Source: Streptomyces sp. T12 (lineage in GTDB: Bacteria > Actinomycetota > Actinomycetes > Streptomycetales > Streptomycetaceae). From it: DNA of 64,000 bases. The stretch covers positions 10,891,001-10,955,000 of the forward strand of contig NZ_CP117866.1 of NCBI RefSeq assembly GCF_028736035.1, written 5' to 3'. The notes under the pieces were generated by a model. That model was not told where the DNA came from. It ran no database searches and saw only the letters and a list, made by a program, of their open reading frames with translations. Each line of letters opens with the position of its first letter. Position 1 is the stretch's first letter. A program made the position numbers and the translations under genes. Shown here one piece after another: positions 27,606-36,073 of the stretch.

Positions 27606-27986
27606 GTGACACAGACAACGTCCCAGCAGCAGCTCGTCCAGTTCCTGGAGGACCGTTTCGCGGCCGCGCAGGCCTGCACCGAGTGCGCTCGAGCCTGTGC
27701 CCTGCGCGCGAGCCTGGCGGATCCGGACGGGGCCGAGGATCAGGACCTTCTGCGCCGCAAGGGCATCCTGTGCGCCGAGGTGTGCGACGCGACCTGCCGG
27801 GTGCTCTCCGAGGAGTGCGCGGACGAGGGCGCCGAGGCCGCCCTCCGCGTCCAGCTGGAGTGGACCCGGACGGTGTGCCTGGAGTGCGCGCACCTCTTCG
27901 ACCGCTACCCGGGCGCCGAGGACACCGCGAAGGCGTGCCGGGAGTGCGCACAGGCCTGCATGGACTTCATGGCCACGCTCGACTGA
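27606..27986 (+). CDS. Four-helix-bundle copper-storage protein (Csp-like, DUF326)
   Basis: 126 residues with Cys arranged along helices: CTECARAC near residue 21, CAEVCDATC near 57, CLECAHLF near 93 and CRECAQAC near 111. This pattern is that of the four-helix bundle whose core Cys residues bind many Cu(I) ions. No signal peptide is present, so it is the cytosolic (Csp3) type. It may buffer copper; the nearby haem-copper oxidase genes make that context attractive, but the link is inference. GTG start at 27606. Confidence 0.88.
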   Translation: MTQTTSQQQLVQFLEDRFAAAQACTECARACALRASLADPDGAEDQDLLRRKGILCAEVCDATCRVLSEECADEGAEAALRVQLEWTRTVCLECAHLFDRYPGAEDTAKACRECAQACMDFMATLD

Positions 27987-28038
27987 GCCCGCGGCAGCTC
28001 CGGCACCGGATCCGGCCGCCCCTCGCCATTCCCAATTT

Positions 28039-28054
28039 CTGAAACACGTTCTAC
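28039..28054. promoter_or_regulatory. KstR-type operator
   Basis: CTGAAACACGTTCTAC contains TGAAACACGTTCTA (28040-28053), a full match to TnnAACnnGTTnnA, the pattern I know for KstR, the TetR repressor of sterol catabolism in mycobacteria and rhodococci. It lies 43 bp before the start of an acyl-CoA dehydrogenase that resembles a KstR-controlled enzyme. No kstR gene is in the window. Confidence 0.6.
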
Positions 28055-28096
28055 CGTGTGCGCCGTCAGGACTGGCCTTGGGAGCCTGGAGGCGCC

Positions 28097-29275
28097 GTGC
28101 ATCTCGAATACACGCCCGAGCAGCAGCGGCTGCGCAGCGAACTGCGCGACTACTTCGCCGAACTGGTGCCGGACCTCGCACAGACCCGCTTCACCGACCC
28201 GGCCGCCCAGAAGCGCCACTACCGCAAGACCATTCGGCGGCTCGGCACGGACGGCTGGCTCGGCGTGGGCTGGCCCAAGGAGTACGGCGGGCGCGGCCTG
28301 ACCGCGATGGAACAGTTCATCTTCTTCGACGAGGCGGCCCAGGCGGGCGTACCGCTGCCGCTGATGGCCCTGAACACCGTCGGCCCGACGATCATGCAGT
28401 ACGGCACGGACGAGCAGAAGGCGTACTTCCTGCCGAAGATCCTCTCCGGCGAGATCGACTTCGCGATCGGATACAGCGAGCCCGACGCGGGCACGGACCT
28501 CGCCTCACTCAGGACGCGCGCGGTACGGGAGGGCGACGAGTACATCGTCAACGGCCAGAAGATCTGGACCACCAACGGCGACACGGCCGACTGGGTCTGG
28601 CTGGCCGTCCGCACCGACCCGGACGCCCCGCCCCACAAGGGCATCACCATGCTCCTCGTCCCGACCACCGACCCCGGCTACTCCTGCACCCTCATCAACA
28701 CCCTCGCCTCGCACGACACCACGGCGAGCTACTACGAGAACATCCGCGTCCCCGTCTCCCGCCGCGTCGGCGAGGAGAACCAGGGCTGGCGCCTGATCAC
28801 CAACCAGCTCAACCACGAGCGCGTCACCCTCGCCGCCCACGGCACCATGGCCGTCCGCGCCCTGGACGACGTCCAGCGCTGGGCCATGGAGAGCAAGCTC
28901 GCCGACGGCCGCCGGGTGATCGACCTGCCCTGGGTACGCCGCCGCCTCGCCCAGACCCACACCAAGCTCGCCGCCCTCAAGCTCCTCAACTGGCGGATGG
29001 TCAGCGCCGTCCAGGAGGGCACACTCACCCCGCAGGACGCCTCCGCCGTCAAGGTCTACGGCTCCGAGGCGCGCCGCGACGCGTACGCCTGGCTGATGGA
29101 GATCGTCGCCGCACCCGGGGCGCTGAAGGAGGGCTCGGCGGGCGCGGTCCTGCACGGCGAGCTGGAGCGCGGCTACCGCTCCGCCGTCATCTTCACCTTC
29201 GGCGGCGGCAACAACGAGATCCAGCGGGAGATCATCTCGTGGATCGGTCTGGGGATGCCGAGGGTGCGGCGTTAG
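28097..29275 (+). CDS. Acyl-CoA dehydrogenase, FadE26/ChsE4-like
   Basis: 392 residues with a flavin-dependent acyl-CoA dehydrogenase fold: helical start LEYTPEQQRLRSELRDYFAE, GWLGVGWPKEYGG near residue 62, the FAD-contact segment FAIGYSEPDAGTDLASL near 125, QKIWTTNGDTADWVWLAVRT, NQLNHERVTLAA, and FTFGGGNNEIQREIISW at the end. Several of these resemble, from memory, mycobacterial FadE26 (ChsE4), the alpha subunit of the heterotetramer that oxidises steroid side-chain CoA esters. The expected partner FadE27 is not adjacent. GTG at 28097 has GGAGG upstream and follows a KstR-type palindrome. An MpaB-family gene follows within 9 bp. Confidence 0.85.
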   Translation: MHLEYTPEQQRLRSELRDYFAELVPDLAQTRFTDPAAQKRHYRKTIRRLGTDGWLGVGWPKEYGGRGLTAMEQFIFFDEAAQAGVPLPLMALNTVGPTIMQYGTDEQKAYFLPKILSGEIDFAIGYSEPDAGTDLASLRTRAVREGDEYIVNGQKIWTTNGDTADWVWLAVRTDPDAPPHKGITMLLVPTTDPGYSCTLINTLASHDTTASYYENIRVPVSRRVGEENQGWRLITNQLNHERVTLAAHGTMAVRALDDVQRWAMESKLADGRRVIDLPWVRRRLAQTHTKLAALKLLNWRMVSAVQEGTLTPQDASAVKVYGSEARRDAYAWLMEIVAAPGALKEGSAGAVLHGELERGYRSAVIFTFGGGNNEIQREIISWIGLGMPRVRR

Positions 29276-29284
29276 CCTGCGGGT

Positions 29285-30142
29285 GTGGACGCCATACGCA
29301 GAGGTGACCCCGGCCTCTTCGGCCCCAGCTCCGTGACCTGGCAGATGCACGGCGATCCCATGATGTGGGTCGCCGGAGTCCGCGCGCTCTACCTCCAGGC
29401 CCTGCACCCACGTGCCGTACGCGGCGTCATGCAGAACTCCGACTTCCGCGAGGACGCCTGGGGCCGCCTGCTGCGCACCGCCAACTTCGTCGGGACGATC
29501 ACGTACGGCACCACCGAGGCCGCCGAGAGGGCCGGCGCCCGGGTGCGGAAGATCCACAGCATGCTCAGCGCGACCGACCCCGACACGGGGGAGCGGTACG
29601 GCGTCGACGAGCCCGAGCTGCTGCTGTGGGTGCACTGCGCCGAGATCGACTCCTATCTGCAGGTCGGGCGCCGCTCCGGGTTCCGCCTCACCGACGCGCA
29701 GGCCGACCGCTACCTCGCTGAACACCGGGTCAGCGCCCGCCTGGTGGGCCTCGACCCCGACGCCGTACCGGCGAGCCGGGAGGAGATGGCGGCGTACTTC
29801 GAGAAGGTGCGGCCCGAGCTCGCGTGCGGACCCGAGGCACGCGCGGTGGACGACTTCCTGCTCCGCCCGCCGACGCACCCCCTTCTCGTCCCGGCGCGCG
29901 AGGTGCTGTGGCGGCGCGTGGCGCAACTGGCGTACGCCGCCCTGCCGCCGTACGCCCACGAGTTGTACGGCAGACCGGCCCCGAAACCCGCCACCGTCAC
30001 CCGTCAGTTGCGTGCCACGGGCACCCTGCTGCGCTGTATTCCCGCACGTCTGCGCTGGCAACTCCCGCCGAAACACATCCTGCGCGCCATGAGCCGACTC
30101 GGCCCTGGCGCGCGCCCGGCACCGTACAAACTCGGACGATAG
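29285..30142 (+). CDS. MpaB-family (DUF2236) putative oxygenase
   Basis: 285 residues, mostly helical, with the family landmarks VTWQMHGDPMMWVAGVRALYLQALHPRAVRGV (conserved His) and DAWGRLLRTANFVGTITYG, then LLLWVHCAEIDSYLQV. The family covers latex-clearing rubber oxygenase relatives and the fungal MpaB' oxygenase, b-type haem enzymes that cleave double bonds in isoprenoids; many members remain uncharacterised. Its position 9 bp behind a sterol-type acyl-CoA dehydrogenase would suit attack on a hydrophobic isoprenoid or sterol-like substrate, which is inference. GTG start. Confidence 0.85.
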   Translation: MDAIRRGDPGLFGPSSVTWQMHGDPMMWVAGVRALYLQALHPRAVRGVMQNSDFREDAWGRLLRTANFVGTITYGTTEAAERAGARVRKIHSMLSATDPDTGERYGVDEPELLLWVHCAEIDSYLQVGRRSGFRLTDAQADRYLAEHRVSARLVGLDPDAVPASREEMAAYFEKVRPELACGPEARAVDDFLLRPPTHPLLVPAREVLWRRVAQLAYAALPPYAHELYGRPAPKPATVTRQLRATGTLLRCIPARLRWQLPPKHILRAMSRLGPGARPAPYKLGR

Positions 30143-30205
30143 CTCGCCATACTGGACGAGCCGGGGGAGGGTGGGGCGGACCGTGACGGGGGGCGATCGC
30201 GGGCG

Positions 30206-32449
30206 ATGGGGGACAGCAGGCTGATCCAGGGCCGGTACCGGCTGCTCGATCTGATCGGGCGCGGCGGTATGGGCGAGGTGTGGCGTGCGCGCGACGAGTC
30301 GCTGGGCCGGCATGTCGCCGTGAAGTGCCTCAAGCCGCTGGGACCGCACCACGACCAGTCCTTCACCCGGGTCCTGCGGGAGCGGTTTCGGCGTGAGGCC
30401 CGGGTGGCCGCGGCGCTGCAGCACCGCGGGGTGACCGTCGTCCACGACTTCGGCGAGTCCGACGGCATCCTGTTCCTGGTCATGGAGTTGCTTCAGGGCC
30501 GCAACCTCAGCCAGCTCCTGGAGGACAACAAGCACCACCCGCTGCCCGTCCCGGACGTCGTCGAGATCGCCGACCAGGTCGCCGCCGCCCTCGCCTACAC
30601 CCACCAACAGGGCATCGTGCACCGCGACCTGAAGCCCGCCAACATCATGCGGCTCGCCGACGGCACGGTGAAGATCTGCGACTTCGGCATAGCGCGTCTA
30701 GGCCACGACATCGGCTTCACCTCCCGGCTGACCGGCACCGGCATCGCGATGGGCACCCCGCACTACATGTCGCCGGAACAGATCAGCGGGGGCGAGGTGG
30801 ACCAGCGCAGCGACCTGTACTCGCTGGGGTGCGTGCTGTACGAGATCGCCACCGGGGTACCGCCGTTCGACCTCGACGACCCCTGGGCGATCCTCGTCGG
30901 CCACCGCGACACCCCGCCCCGGCCGCCGCGCAGCCACCGCGCCGAGCTGCCCGAGTACTTCGAGAAGGTCATCCTGGACCTGCTCGCCAAACGCCCCGAG
31001 GAACGCCCGCACGACGGCCGCGAGTTGGGGCGCCGGATCGGCCTGGGCCGTACGACACCGGCGTACGTGCCGACGGTGGTCACCCCGCAGCCGGACCTCA
31101 GGCCCCCGGCGCCCGTGGCCCGCGAACCCCGCCTACCCTCCTGGACCCGTGGCATGACCACCGGCCACAAGGCCACCGGCGCCGGACTGCGCACCACACC
31201 CCCCGACGCCGGGGCGGGCCTCACCGGCGAGTGGGTCCCGCGGTCGACGGCCGGCCGCCCCGAGGAGACCGCCGTACCGGACGAGCCTGCCACCGCCCCT
31301 TCCGCGGGGACCCTCGCCGCGCTGGCCGGACGGCACAATGCCGGGCTCAGCCTGGGCCGCCTCGGCCGCTGGACCGAGGCGGGCGAGGTGCACCGCGCGG
31401 TCGCCGCCGAGCGCGAGCACCTCCTCGGGCCCGACCACCCCGACACCCTCGCCAGCCGCTACGAGGTCGCCTTCACCCTCAGCCGCACCGGCCGCGCCGC
31501 CGACGCCCTGCGCGAGTACAAGCATGTCGCCCGCGCCCGCAGCCTCGCCCTCGGCCCGGACCACCCCGACACGCTGGCCGCCCGGCAGGAAATGGCCTAC
31601 GTACTCGGCCAGTTGGGCCGCCACTTCGATGCGCACCAGGTCTACACGTCCGTGCTGACGGCGCGGGAGAGCACCATGGGTGCCGATCACCCCGACACCC
31701 TGCGCTGCCGCCACAACCTCGCCTTCAACCTCAGCAGGCTGGGGCGCCTGGAGGACTCGTACCGCATGGCCGACGAGGTCGCCGCGGCCCGCGCCCGCAT
31801 CCTCGGCCCGCATCACCCCGACACCCTGGTCACCCGCTACGAAGTCGCCTACGCACTGGGCCAGTTGGGGCGCTGGGAGGAGGCCCTGCAGACCTACCGC
31901 GAGGTTGCCGAGGCGCGCGGGCAGGCCCTCGGGCCCGACCACCCGGACACCCTCTCGGCCCGCTACGAGGTCGGCATCAGCCTCGGCCGCCTCGGGCGCA
32001 GCGCGCAGGCGCTCCAGCTCTATCGCGAGTTGATCGACGACCGCACCCGTGTCCACGGCCCCGCCCACCCCGAGACCCTCCGCGCCCGCCACGGCCTCGG
32101 TGTCAACCTCGGCCGGCTCGCCCGCTGGGAGGAGGCCCTCGCCGAATCCCGCGACGTGTGCGCGATCCGCGAGCGTGTGCTGGGCTCCGACCATCCGGAC
32201 ACCCTGGTCAGCCGGCGCGAGGTCGCCGTGAGCCTCGGCTGGCTGGGCCGCTGGCCGGACGCGCTCACCGAGTACCGCAGGGTGGCCGCCGCCCGCGAAC
32301 GCGTCCTCGGCGCCGACCACCCCGACACCCTCGCCAGCCGCAACGACGAGGCCCACTGCCTGGAGCAGCTCGGGCGGGGCGCGGAGGCGGTCGAGCTGTA
32401 CCGGAGGGTGGCGGTGCTGCGGCAGCAGCGGGGATCCGGCGGCCCGTGA
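30206..32449 (+). CDS. Ser/Thr protein kinase with kinesin-light-chain-like TPR array
   Basis: 747 residues. The kinase domain covers about 5-275: Gly loop IGRGGMGEVWRA, catalytic Lys in HVAVKCLKPLG, HRDLKPANI, DFG in KICDFGIARLG and GTPHYMSPEQISGG. A Pro/Thr-rich linker follows. From about residue 375 comes an array with a 42-residue period in which GPDHPDTL-type motifs recur eight times, the TPR_10/TPR_12 pattern. There is no membrane helix or PASTA domain, so it is a soluble kinase whose TPR array probably binds a partner or substrate. No phosphatase or FHA gene is adjacent. Confidence 0.93.
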   Translation: MGDSRLIQGRYRLLDLIGRGGMGEVWRARDESLGRHVAVKCLKPLGPHHDQSFTRVLRERFRREARVAAALQHRGVTVVHDFGESDGILFLVMELLQGRNLSQLLEDNKHHPLPVPDVVEIADQVAAALAYTHQQGIVHRDLKPANIMRLADGTVKICDFGIARLGHDIGFTSRLTGTGIAMGTPHYMSPEQISGGEVDQRSDLYSLGCVLYEIATGVPPFDLDDPWAILVGHRDTPPRPPRSHRAELPEYFEKVILDLLAKRPEERPHDGRELGRRIGLGRTTPAYVPTVVTPQPDLRPPAPVAREPRLPSWTRGMTTGHKATGAGLRTTPPDAGAGLTGEWVPRSTAGRPEETAVPDEPATAPSAGTLAALAGRHNAGLSLGRLGRWTEAGEVHRAVAAEREHLLGPDHPDTLASRYEVAFTLSRTGRAADALREYKHVARARSLALGPDHPDTLAARQEMAYVLGQLGRHFDAHQVYTSVLTARESTMGADHPDTLRCRHNLAFNLSRLGRLEDSYRMADEVAAARARILGPHHPDTLVTRYEVAYALGQLGRWEEALQTYREVAEARGQALGPDHPDTLSARYEVGISLGRLGRSAQALQLYRELIDDRTRVHGPAHPETLRARHGLGVNLGRLARWEEALAESRDVCAIRERVLGSDHPDTLVSRREVAVSLGWLGRWPDALTEYRRVAAARERVLGADHPDTLASRNDEAHCLEQLGRGAEAVELYRRVAVLRQQRGSGGP

Positions 32450-32529
32450 GCCCGGTGGCGTCCGCCGGCCGGTGACTCCCGCGCGGCCGACCTATGGCCG
32501 ACCTAGATCATCACGTGTTACGAAGAACC

Positions 32530-34107
32530 ATGCCTGCACACGAGGGACACCCGGGACACCGTACGTACGACGTGGTCATCGTCGGCGGAGGCCACAACGG
32601 CCTGGTCGCCGCCGCCTACCTCGCCCGGGCCGGACGGTCCGTGCTGGTGCTGGAGCGACTGGACACCACCGGGGGCGCCGCCGTGTCCACGCGGCCGTTC
32701 GCCGGCGTCGACGCACGGCTGTCGCGCTACTCGTACCTGGTCAGCCTGCTGCCGAAGAAGATCGTCCGGGACCTCGGCCTCGACTTCCGCGTCCGCACGC
32801 GCAACGTCTCCTCGTACACGCCCGTGGAACGGGACGGACGGCCGACCGGACTGCTGGTCGGGGGAGGCGAGCGGCGCACCAGGGAGGCGTTCGCCCGGCT
32901 GACCGGCGGCGAGCGCGAGTACGCGGCCTGGCAGCGGTTCTACGGCATCACCGGCGAGGTCGCCAAACGGGTCTTCCCGACGCTCACCGAACCCCTGCCG
33001 AGCCGCGAGGACCTGCGCCGCCGGGTGGACGACGAGGAGGCCTGGCGGATCCTCTTCGAGGAGCCGATCGGTGTCGCGATCGAGGACCGCTTCACGGACG
33101 ACCTGGTGCGGGGCGTGGTCCTGACGGACGCGCTGATCGGCACCTTCGCCGACGCCCATGACGCCTCCCTGAAGCAGAACCGCTGCTTCCTCTACCACGT
33201 GATCGGCGGCGGCACCGGCGACTGGGACGTCCCCGTAGGCGGCATGGGCGCCCTCACCGACGCCCTGGCCACGGCGGCTCGCGCGGCGGGCGCGGTGGTC
33301 GTCACCGGGCACGAGGTGGTCCGGATCGACACGGACGGCCGTACGGCGGAGATCACGTATCGCACGGCGGACGGCGAGGGCGTCGCCGCGGCCCGGCACG
33401 TCCTGGTGAACGCCTCCCCGCAGGAACTGGCCGCCCTCACCGGCGACACACCGCCGACCCGCGCCGAGGGCGCCCAGCTCAAGGTGAACATGCTGCTCAA
33501 GCGCCTGCCCCGGCTGCGCGACAGCTCCGTCGACCCCCGCGAGGCGTTCGCCGGCACCTTCCACATCGCCGAGAGCTACGGCCAACTGGCCACCGCCCAC
33601 GCCCAGGCCGCCGCCGGGCAACTCCCCAGCGCGCCGCCGTCCGAGATCTACTGCCACTCGCTGACGGACCCGACGATCCTCGGCCCCGACCTCGTCGAAC
33701 AGGGCTACCAGACCCTCACCCTGTTCGGGCTGCACACGCCGGCCCGGCTCTTCGAACATGACAACGACGCCGTACGCGAGGAACTGCTGAAGTCGACGCT
33801 CGCCCAGCTCGACGCCCACCTGGCCGAGCCGCTCGCCGACTGTCTGGCGACGGACGCGGACGGACGGCCCTGCATCGAGGCGAAGACCCCGCTGGACCTG
33901 GAGCGCGACCTGCGCCTGCCCGGCGGCAACATCTTCCACCGCGACCTGGCCTGGCCGTACGCCCAGGAGGGCACCGGGCGCTGGGGCGTGGAGACACGGC
34001 ACGCGAACGTACTGCTGTGCGGGGCGGGCGCGGTGCGTGGCGGCGGGGTGAGCGGGGTGCCGGGGCACAACGCGGCGATGGCGGTGCTGGAGGCCACCGC
34101 CGGCTGA
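32530..34107 (+). CDS. FAD-dependent oxidoreductase, phytoene-desaturase/PYROXD2-like
   Basis: 525 residues. The dinucleotide-binding motif YDVVIVGGGHNGLVAAAYLARAGRSVLVLE begins near residue 13, and the C-terminal FAD contact LLCGAGAVRGGGVSGVPGHNAA closes the protein, as in the amine-oxidase/phytoene-desaturase superfamily. The VIGGGTGDWDVPVGGMGALTDAL segment suits the PYROXD2 branch. Substrate unknown. I prefer ATG 32530 (GAAGAA upstream) over ATG 32494: the extra 12 codons include a rare TTA codon and low-quality sequence. It is likely a separate unit from the kinase gene that ends 80 bp before it. Confidence 0.87.
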   Translation: MPAHEGHPGHRTYDVVIVGGGHNGLVAAAYLARAGRSVLVLERLDTTGGAAVSTRPFAGVDARLSRYSYLVSLLPKKIVRDLGLDFRVRTRNVSSYTPVERDGRPTGLLVGGGERRTREAFARLTGGEREYAAWQRFYGITGEVAKRVFPTLTEPLPSREDLRRRVDDEEAWRILFEEPIGVAIEDRFTDDLVRGVVLTDALIGTFADAHDASLKQNRCFLYHVIGGGTGDWDVPVGGMGALTDALATAARAAGAVVVTGHEVVRIDTDGRTAEITYRTADGEGVAAARHVLVNASPQELAALTGDTPPTRAEGAQLKVNMLLKRLPRLRDSSVDPREAFAGTFHIAESYGQLATAHAQAAAGQLPSAPPSEIYCHSLTDPTILGPDLVEQGYQTLTLFGLHTPARLFEHDNDAVREELLKSTLAQLDAHLAEPLADCLATDADGRPCIEAKTPLDLERDLRLPGGNIFHRDLAWPYAQEGTGRWGVETRHANVLLCGAGAVRGGGVSGVPGHNAAMAVLEATAG

Positions 34108-34135
34108 CGGCGCCGAGGAACTCGCCGCAGAGCGG

Positions 34136-35905
34136 TCAGTCGGCGGAGGCCGCCCAGCCCGTCGCCTCGATCCGCGCCGCGTCCGCGGGGCGGGCCTCGT
34201 CGAAGAGGACGGTGGCCGGCGTCTCGACGCGCAGGCCGTCGACGTACGCGCCACGGCCCACGTACAGCCGGTCGGTCGCGTACCGCCAGCGCAGCACCAG
34301 CTGCCGGTGCGCGGGGAGTCGCGCCGCGAGCCGGTGCCAGACGCGGCCCGACCAGCCGGTGACCGTGCCGGTCGGGTGGTCCTGCGGTCGCTCGCCGTGG
34401 CGTGTCGTGGTGAAGGGGAGTTGCTGCCAGGTGGTGCCCCCGTCGGTCGTCGACTCCAGGGTGAGGACGTCCGACTGGGGCTCGGTGTCCCACCACAGGG
34501 CGCAGCACAGCCGTGCGTCGCCCGAGGACGTGTCGAGTGCGGGAAGCGCGAGGGTCGCGATCGCGGCGCTCGCCATGCCCGAGAACCATGCGGTACGACC
34601 CTGCCGGGGGCGGACCGGCACGGCGCGGGCCAGGTTGTCGGCGGCGGCGACCCGGGGTGCCGAACCGGAGCGCCACCTGCGCACCGGGTGGACCGAGTTG
34701 CCGAGGACGACGAGGAAGGAGTCGGTCGTCGGGTCGAGGACCAGCGAGGTGCCGGTGAAGCCGGTGTGCCCCGCGGTGCGCGGGGTGGCCATCGCGCCCA
34801 TGTACCAGTGCTGGTAGAGCTCGAAGCCGAGGCCGTGCTCGTCGCCCGGGAAGGCGGTGTTGAAGTCGGTGAACATCAGGTCCACCGACTCCGGTTCCAG
34901 GATGCGGGAGCGGCCGTAGGCGCCGCCGTTGAGCAGTGCCCGGCCGAGGACCGCGAGGTCCCAGGCGTTCGAGAACACGCCCGCGTGGCCCGCGACCCCG
35001 CCGAGGCTGAAGGCGTTCTCGTCGTGCACCTCGCCCCACACCAGCCCACGGTCCAGGCCGGACCAGGGCCCCCGGGCGTCCTCGGTGGCCGCGATCTTCG
35101 GCTTCCAGGCGGCGGGCGGGTTGTAGCGGGTGCGGCGCATGCCGAGCGGGGCGGTGATCTCGTCGCGGAGGAGGGTGTCGAGCGTGCGGCCGGTGATCTC
35201 CTCCAGGACCAGCTGGAGGGAGATCAGATTCAGGTCCGAGTAGAGGTACTTGGTGCCTGGCGTGTTCAGCGGCGCCTCGTTCCAGATGAGTTGGAGCTTT
35301 TCCTCGTACGTCGGCGCGTTGTACAGCGGGATCCAGGGGCGGAACCCCGAGGTGTGGGTGAGGAGCTGACGGACCGTGATGTCCTGCTTGCCCGCGCGGC
35401 CGAAGTCCGGGAGGTAGGAGGCGACCGTCGCCTCCAGCCCGAGGGCACCCCGCTCGATCTGCTGCACGGCGAGGATCGAGGTGAACAGCTTGGACACCGA
35501 GGCGAGATCGAAGACGGTGTCCTCGGCCATCGGGATCTGCTGGTCGGCCGGGAACTCGACGCCGGTGTCGGTCTTCTCGTCGTACGCCTGGTAGCGCAGT
35601 GCCATGCCGATGGGCTGGTGCAGGGCTACGGTGCCGCCGCGCCCGGCGAGCAGGACGGCGCCCGCGTACCAGGGGTGTTCGGGGGAGGGGCCCAGGAACG
35701 CCTCGGCGTCGGTGACGAGTCGGCGGAGGTGGGCGGGGAGAAGGCCGGCGCGCTCGGGGGAGCCGTGGCGCAGGGTGCCGCCGCGGCCGGAGGAGGCGGC
35801 AGCCGCCGGTCCGGCGGGGAAGGGGGCGATGGCCAGCGCGCCGCCCAGGGCCAGGGCTGTGCGGCCCAGCTGACGCCGGGTCAGTCTGCTTCTGCCGTCC
35901 GTCAT
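34136..35905 (-). CDS. Tat-exported serine hydrolase (class C beta-lactamase fold) with C-terminal beta domain
   Basis: 589 residues. Twin-arginine signal LTRRQLGRTALALGG with an AxA-type cleavage near residue 38. The catalytic domain (about 50-395) has the SxxK motif in FDLASVSKLFTS, YSDLN as the YxN element, and HTGFTG in place of KTG. The remaining 190 residues look like a beta-sandwich (LTLESTTDGGTTWQQLPF). Such exported enzymes act as D-aminopeptidases, esterases or peptidoglycan-linked hydrolases rather than resistance beta-lactamases. The ATG at 35905 follows GGGAGGAG. Two short GAAA/TTTC palindromes lie just upstream. Confidence 0.9.
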   Translation of the reverse strand: MTDGRSRLTRRQLGRTALALGGALAIAPFPAGPAAAASSGRGGTLRHGSPERAGLLPAHLRRLVTDAEAFLGPSPEHPWYAGAVLLAGRGGTVALHQPIGMALRYQAYDEKTDTGVEFPADQQIPMAEDTVFDLASVSKLFTSILAVQQIERGALGLEATVASYLPDFGRAGKQDITVRQLLTHTSGFRPWIPLYNAPTYEEKLQLIWNEAPLNTPGTKYLYSDLNLISLQLVLEEITGRTLDTLLRDEITAPLGMRRTRYNPPAAWKPKIAATEDARGPWSGLDRGLVWGEVHDENAFSLGGVAGHAGVFSNAWDLAVLGRALLNGGAYGRSRILEPESVDLMFTDFNTAFPGDEHGLGFELYQHWYMGAMATPRTAGHTGFTGTSLVLDPTTDSFLVVLGNSVHPVRRWRSGSAPRVAAADNLARAVPVRPRQGRTAWFSGMASAAIATLALPALDTSSGDARLCCALWWDTEPQSDVLTLESTTDGGTTWQQLPFTTTRHGERPQDHPTGTVTGWSGRVWHRLAARLPAHRQLVLRWRYATDRLYVGRGAYVDGLRVETPATVLFDEARPADAARIEATGWAASAD

Positions 35906-35930
35906 CGAGGCTCCTCCCACCACTCAGGCT

Positions 35931-35971
35931 GAAAGTATCTTTCCGGGATCACCTTGCGTGGTGAAACTTTC
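35931..35971. promoter_or_regulatory. Paired GAAAG/CTTTC palindromes upstream of the serine hydrolase
   Basis: GAAAGTATCTTTC (35931-35943, 5-bp arms) and GAAACTTTC (35963-35971) are centred 30 bp apart, about three helical turns. A TTGACA box on the - strand lies further upstream (about 35989-35994). The layout suggests a cooperative operator; the regulator is not identifiable here. Confidence 0.45.
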
Positions 35972-36012
35972 GTGTCAGGCGTGGGACCTGTCAACGGGGT
36001 GGTCGGCCAAGA

Positions 36013-36036
36013 GATCTGACGGTGTATCAGAAAAGG
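36013..36036. promoter_or_regulatory. TetR-type operator shared with the fadD19/echA19 region
   Basis: TCTGACGGTGTATCAGA at 36015-36031 has 5-bp arms and a 7-bp centre, 43 bp before the nitronate monooxygenase start. It matches the site at 57308-57324 at 14 of 17 positions, and the flanks (A before, AAA after) also agree. Confidence 0.6.
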
Positions 36037-36073
36037 CCTTCCGTCGTCCGGAGGACTGCGGCATCCTGCGCCC

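Noticed and set aside
32494..32529. TTA codon in a possible N-terminal extension of the FAD oxidoreductase, hinting at bldA control
   Set aside because: The extension has no ribosome site and untypical codons; the ATG at 32530 fits better, leaving no TTA in the gene start.
34136..35905. Serine hydrolase as an antibiotic-resistance beta-lactamase
   Set aside because: The KTG element is HTG and a large extra C-terminal domain is present; this suits esterase/peptidase-type relatives.
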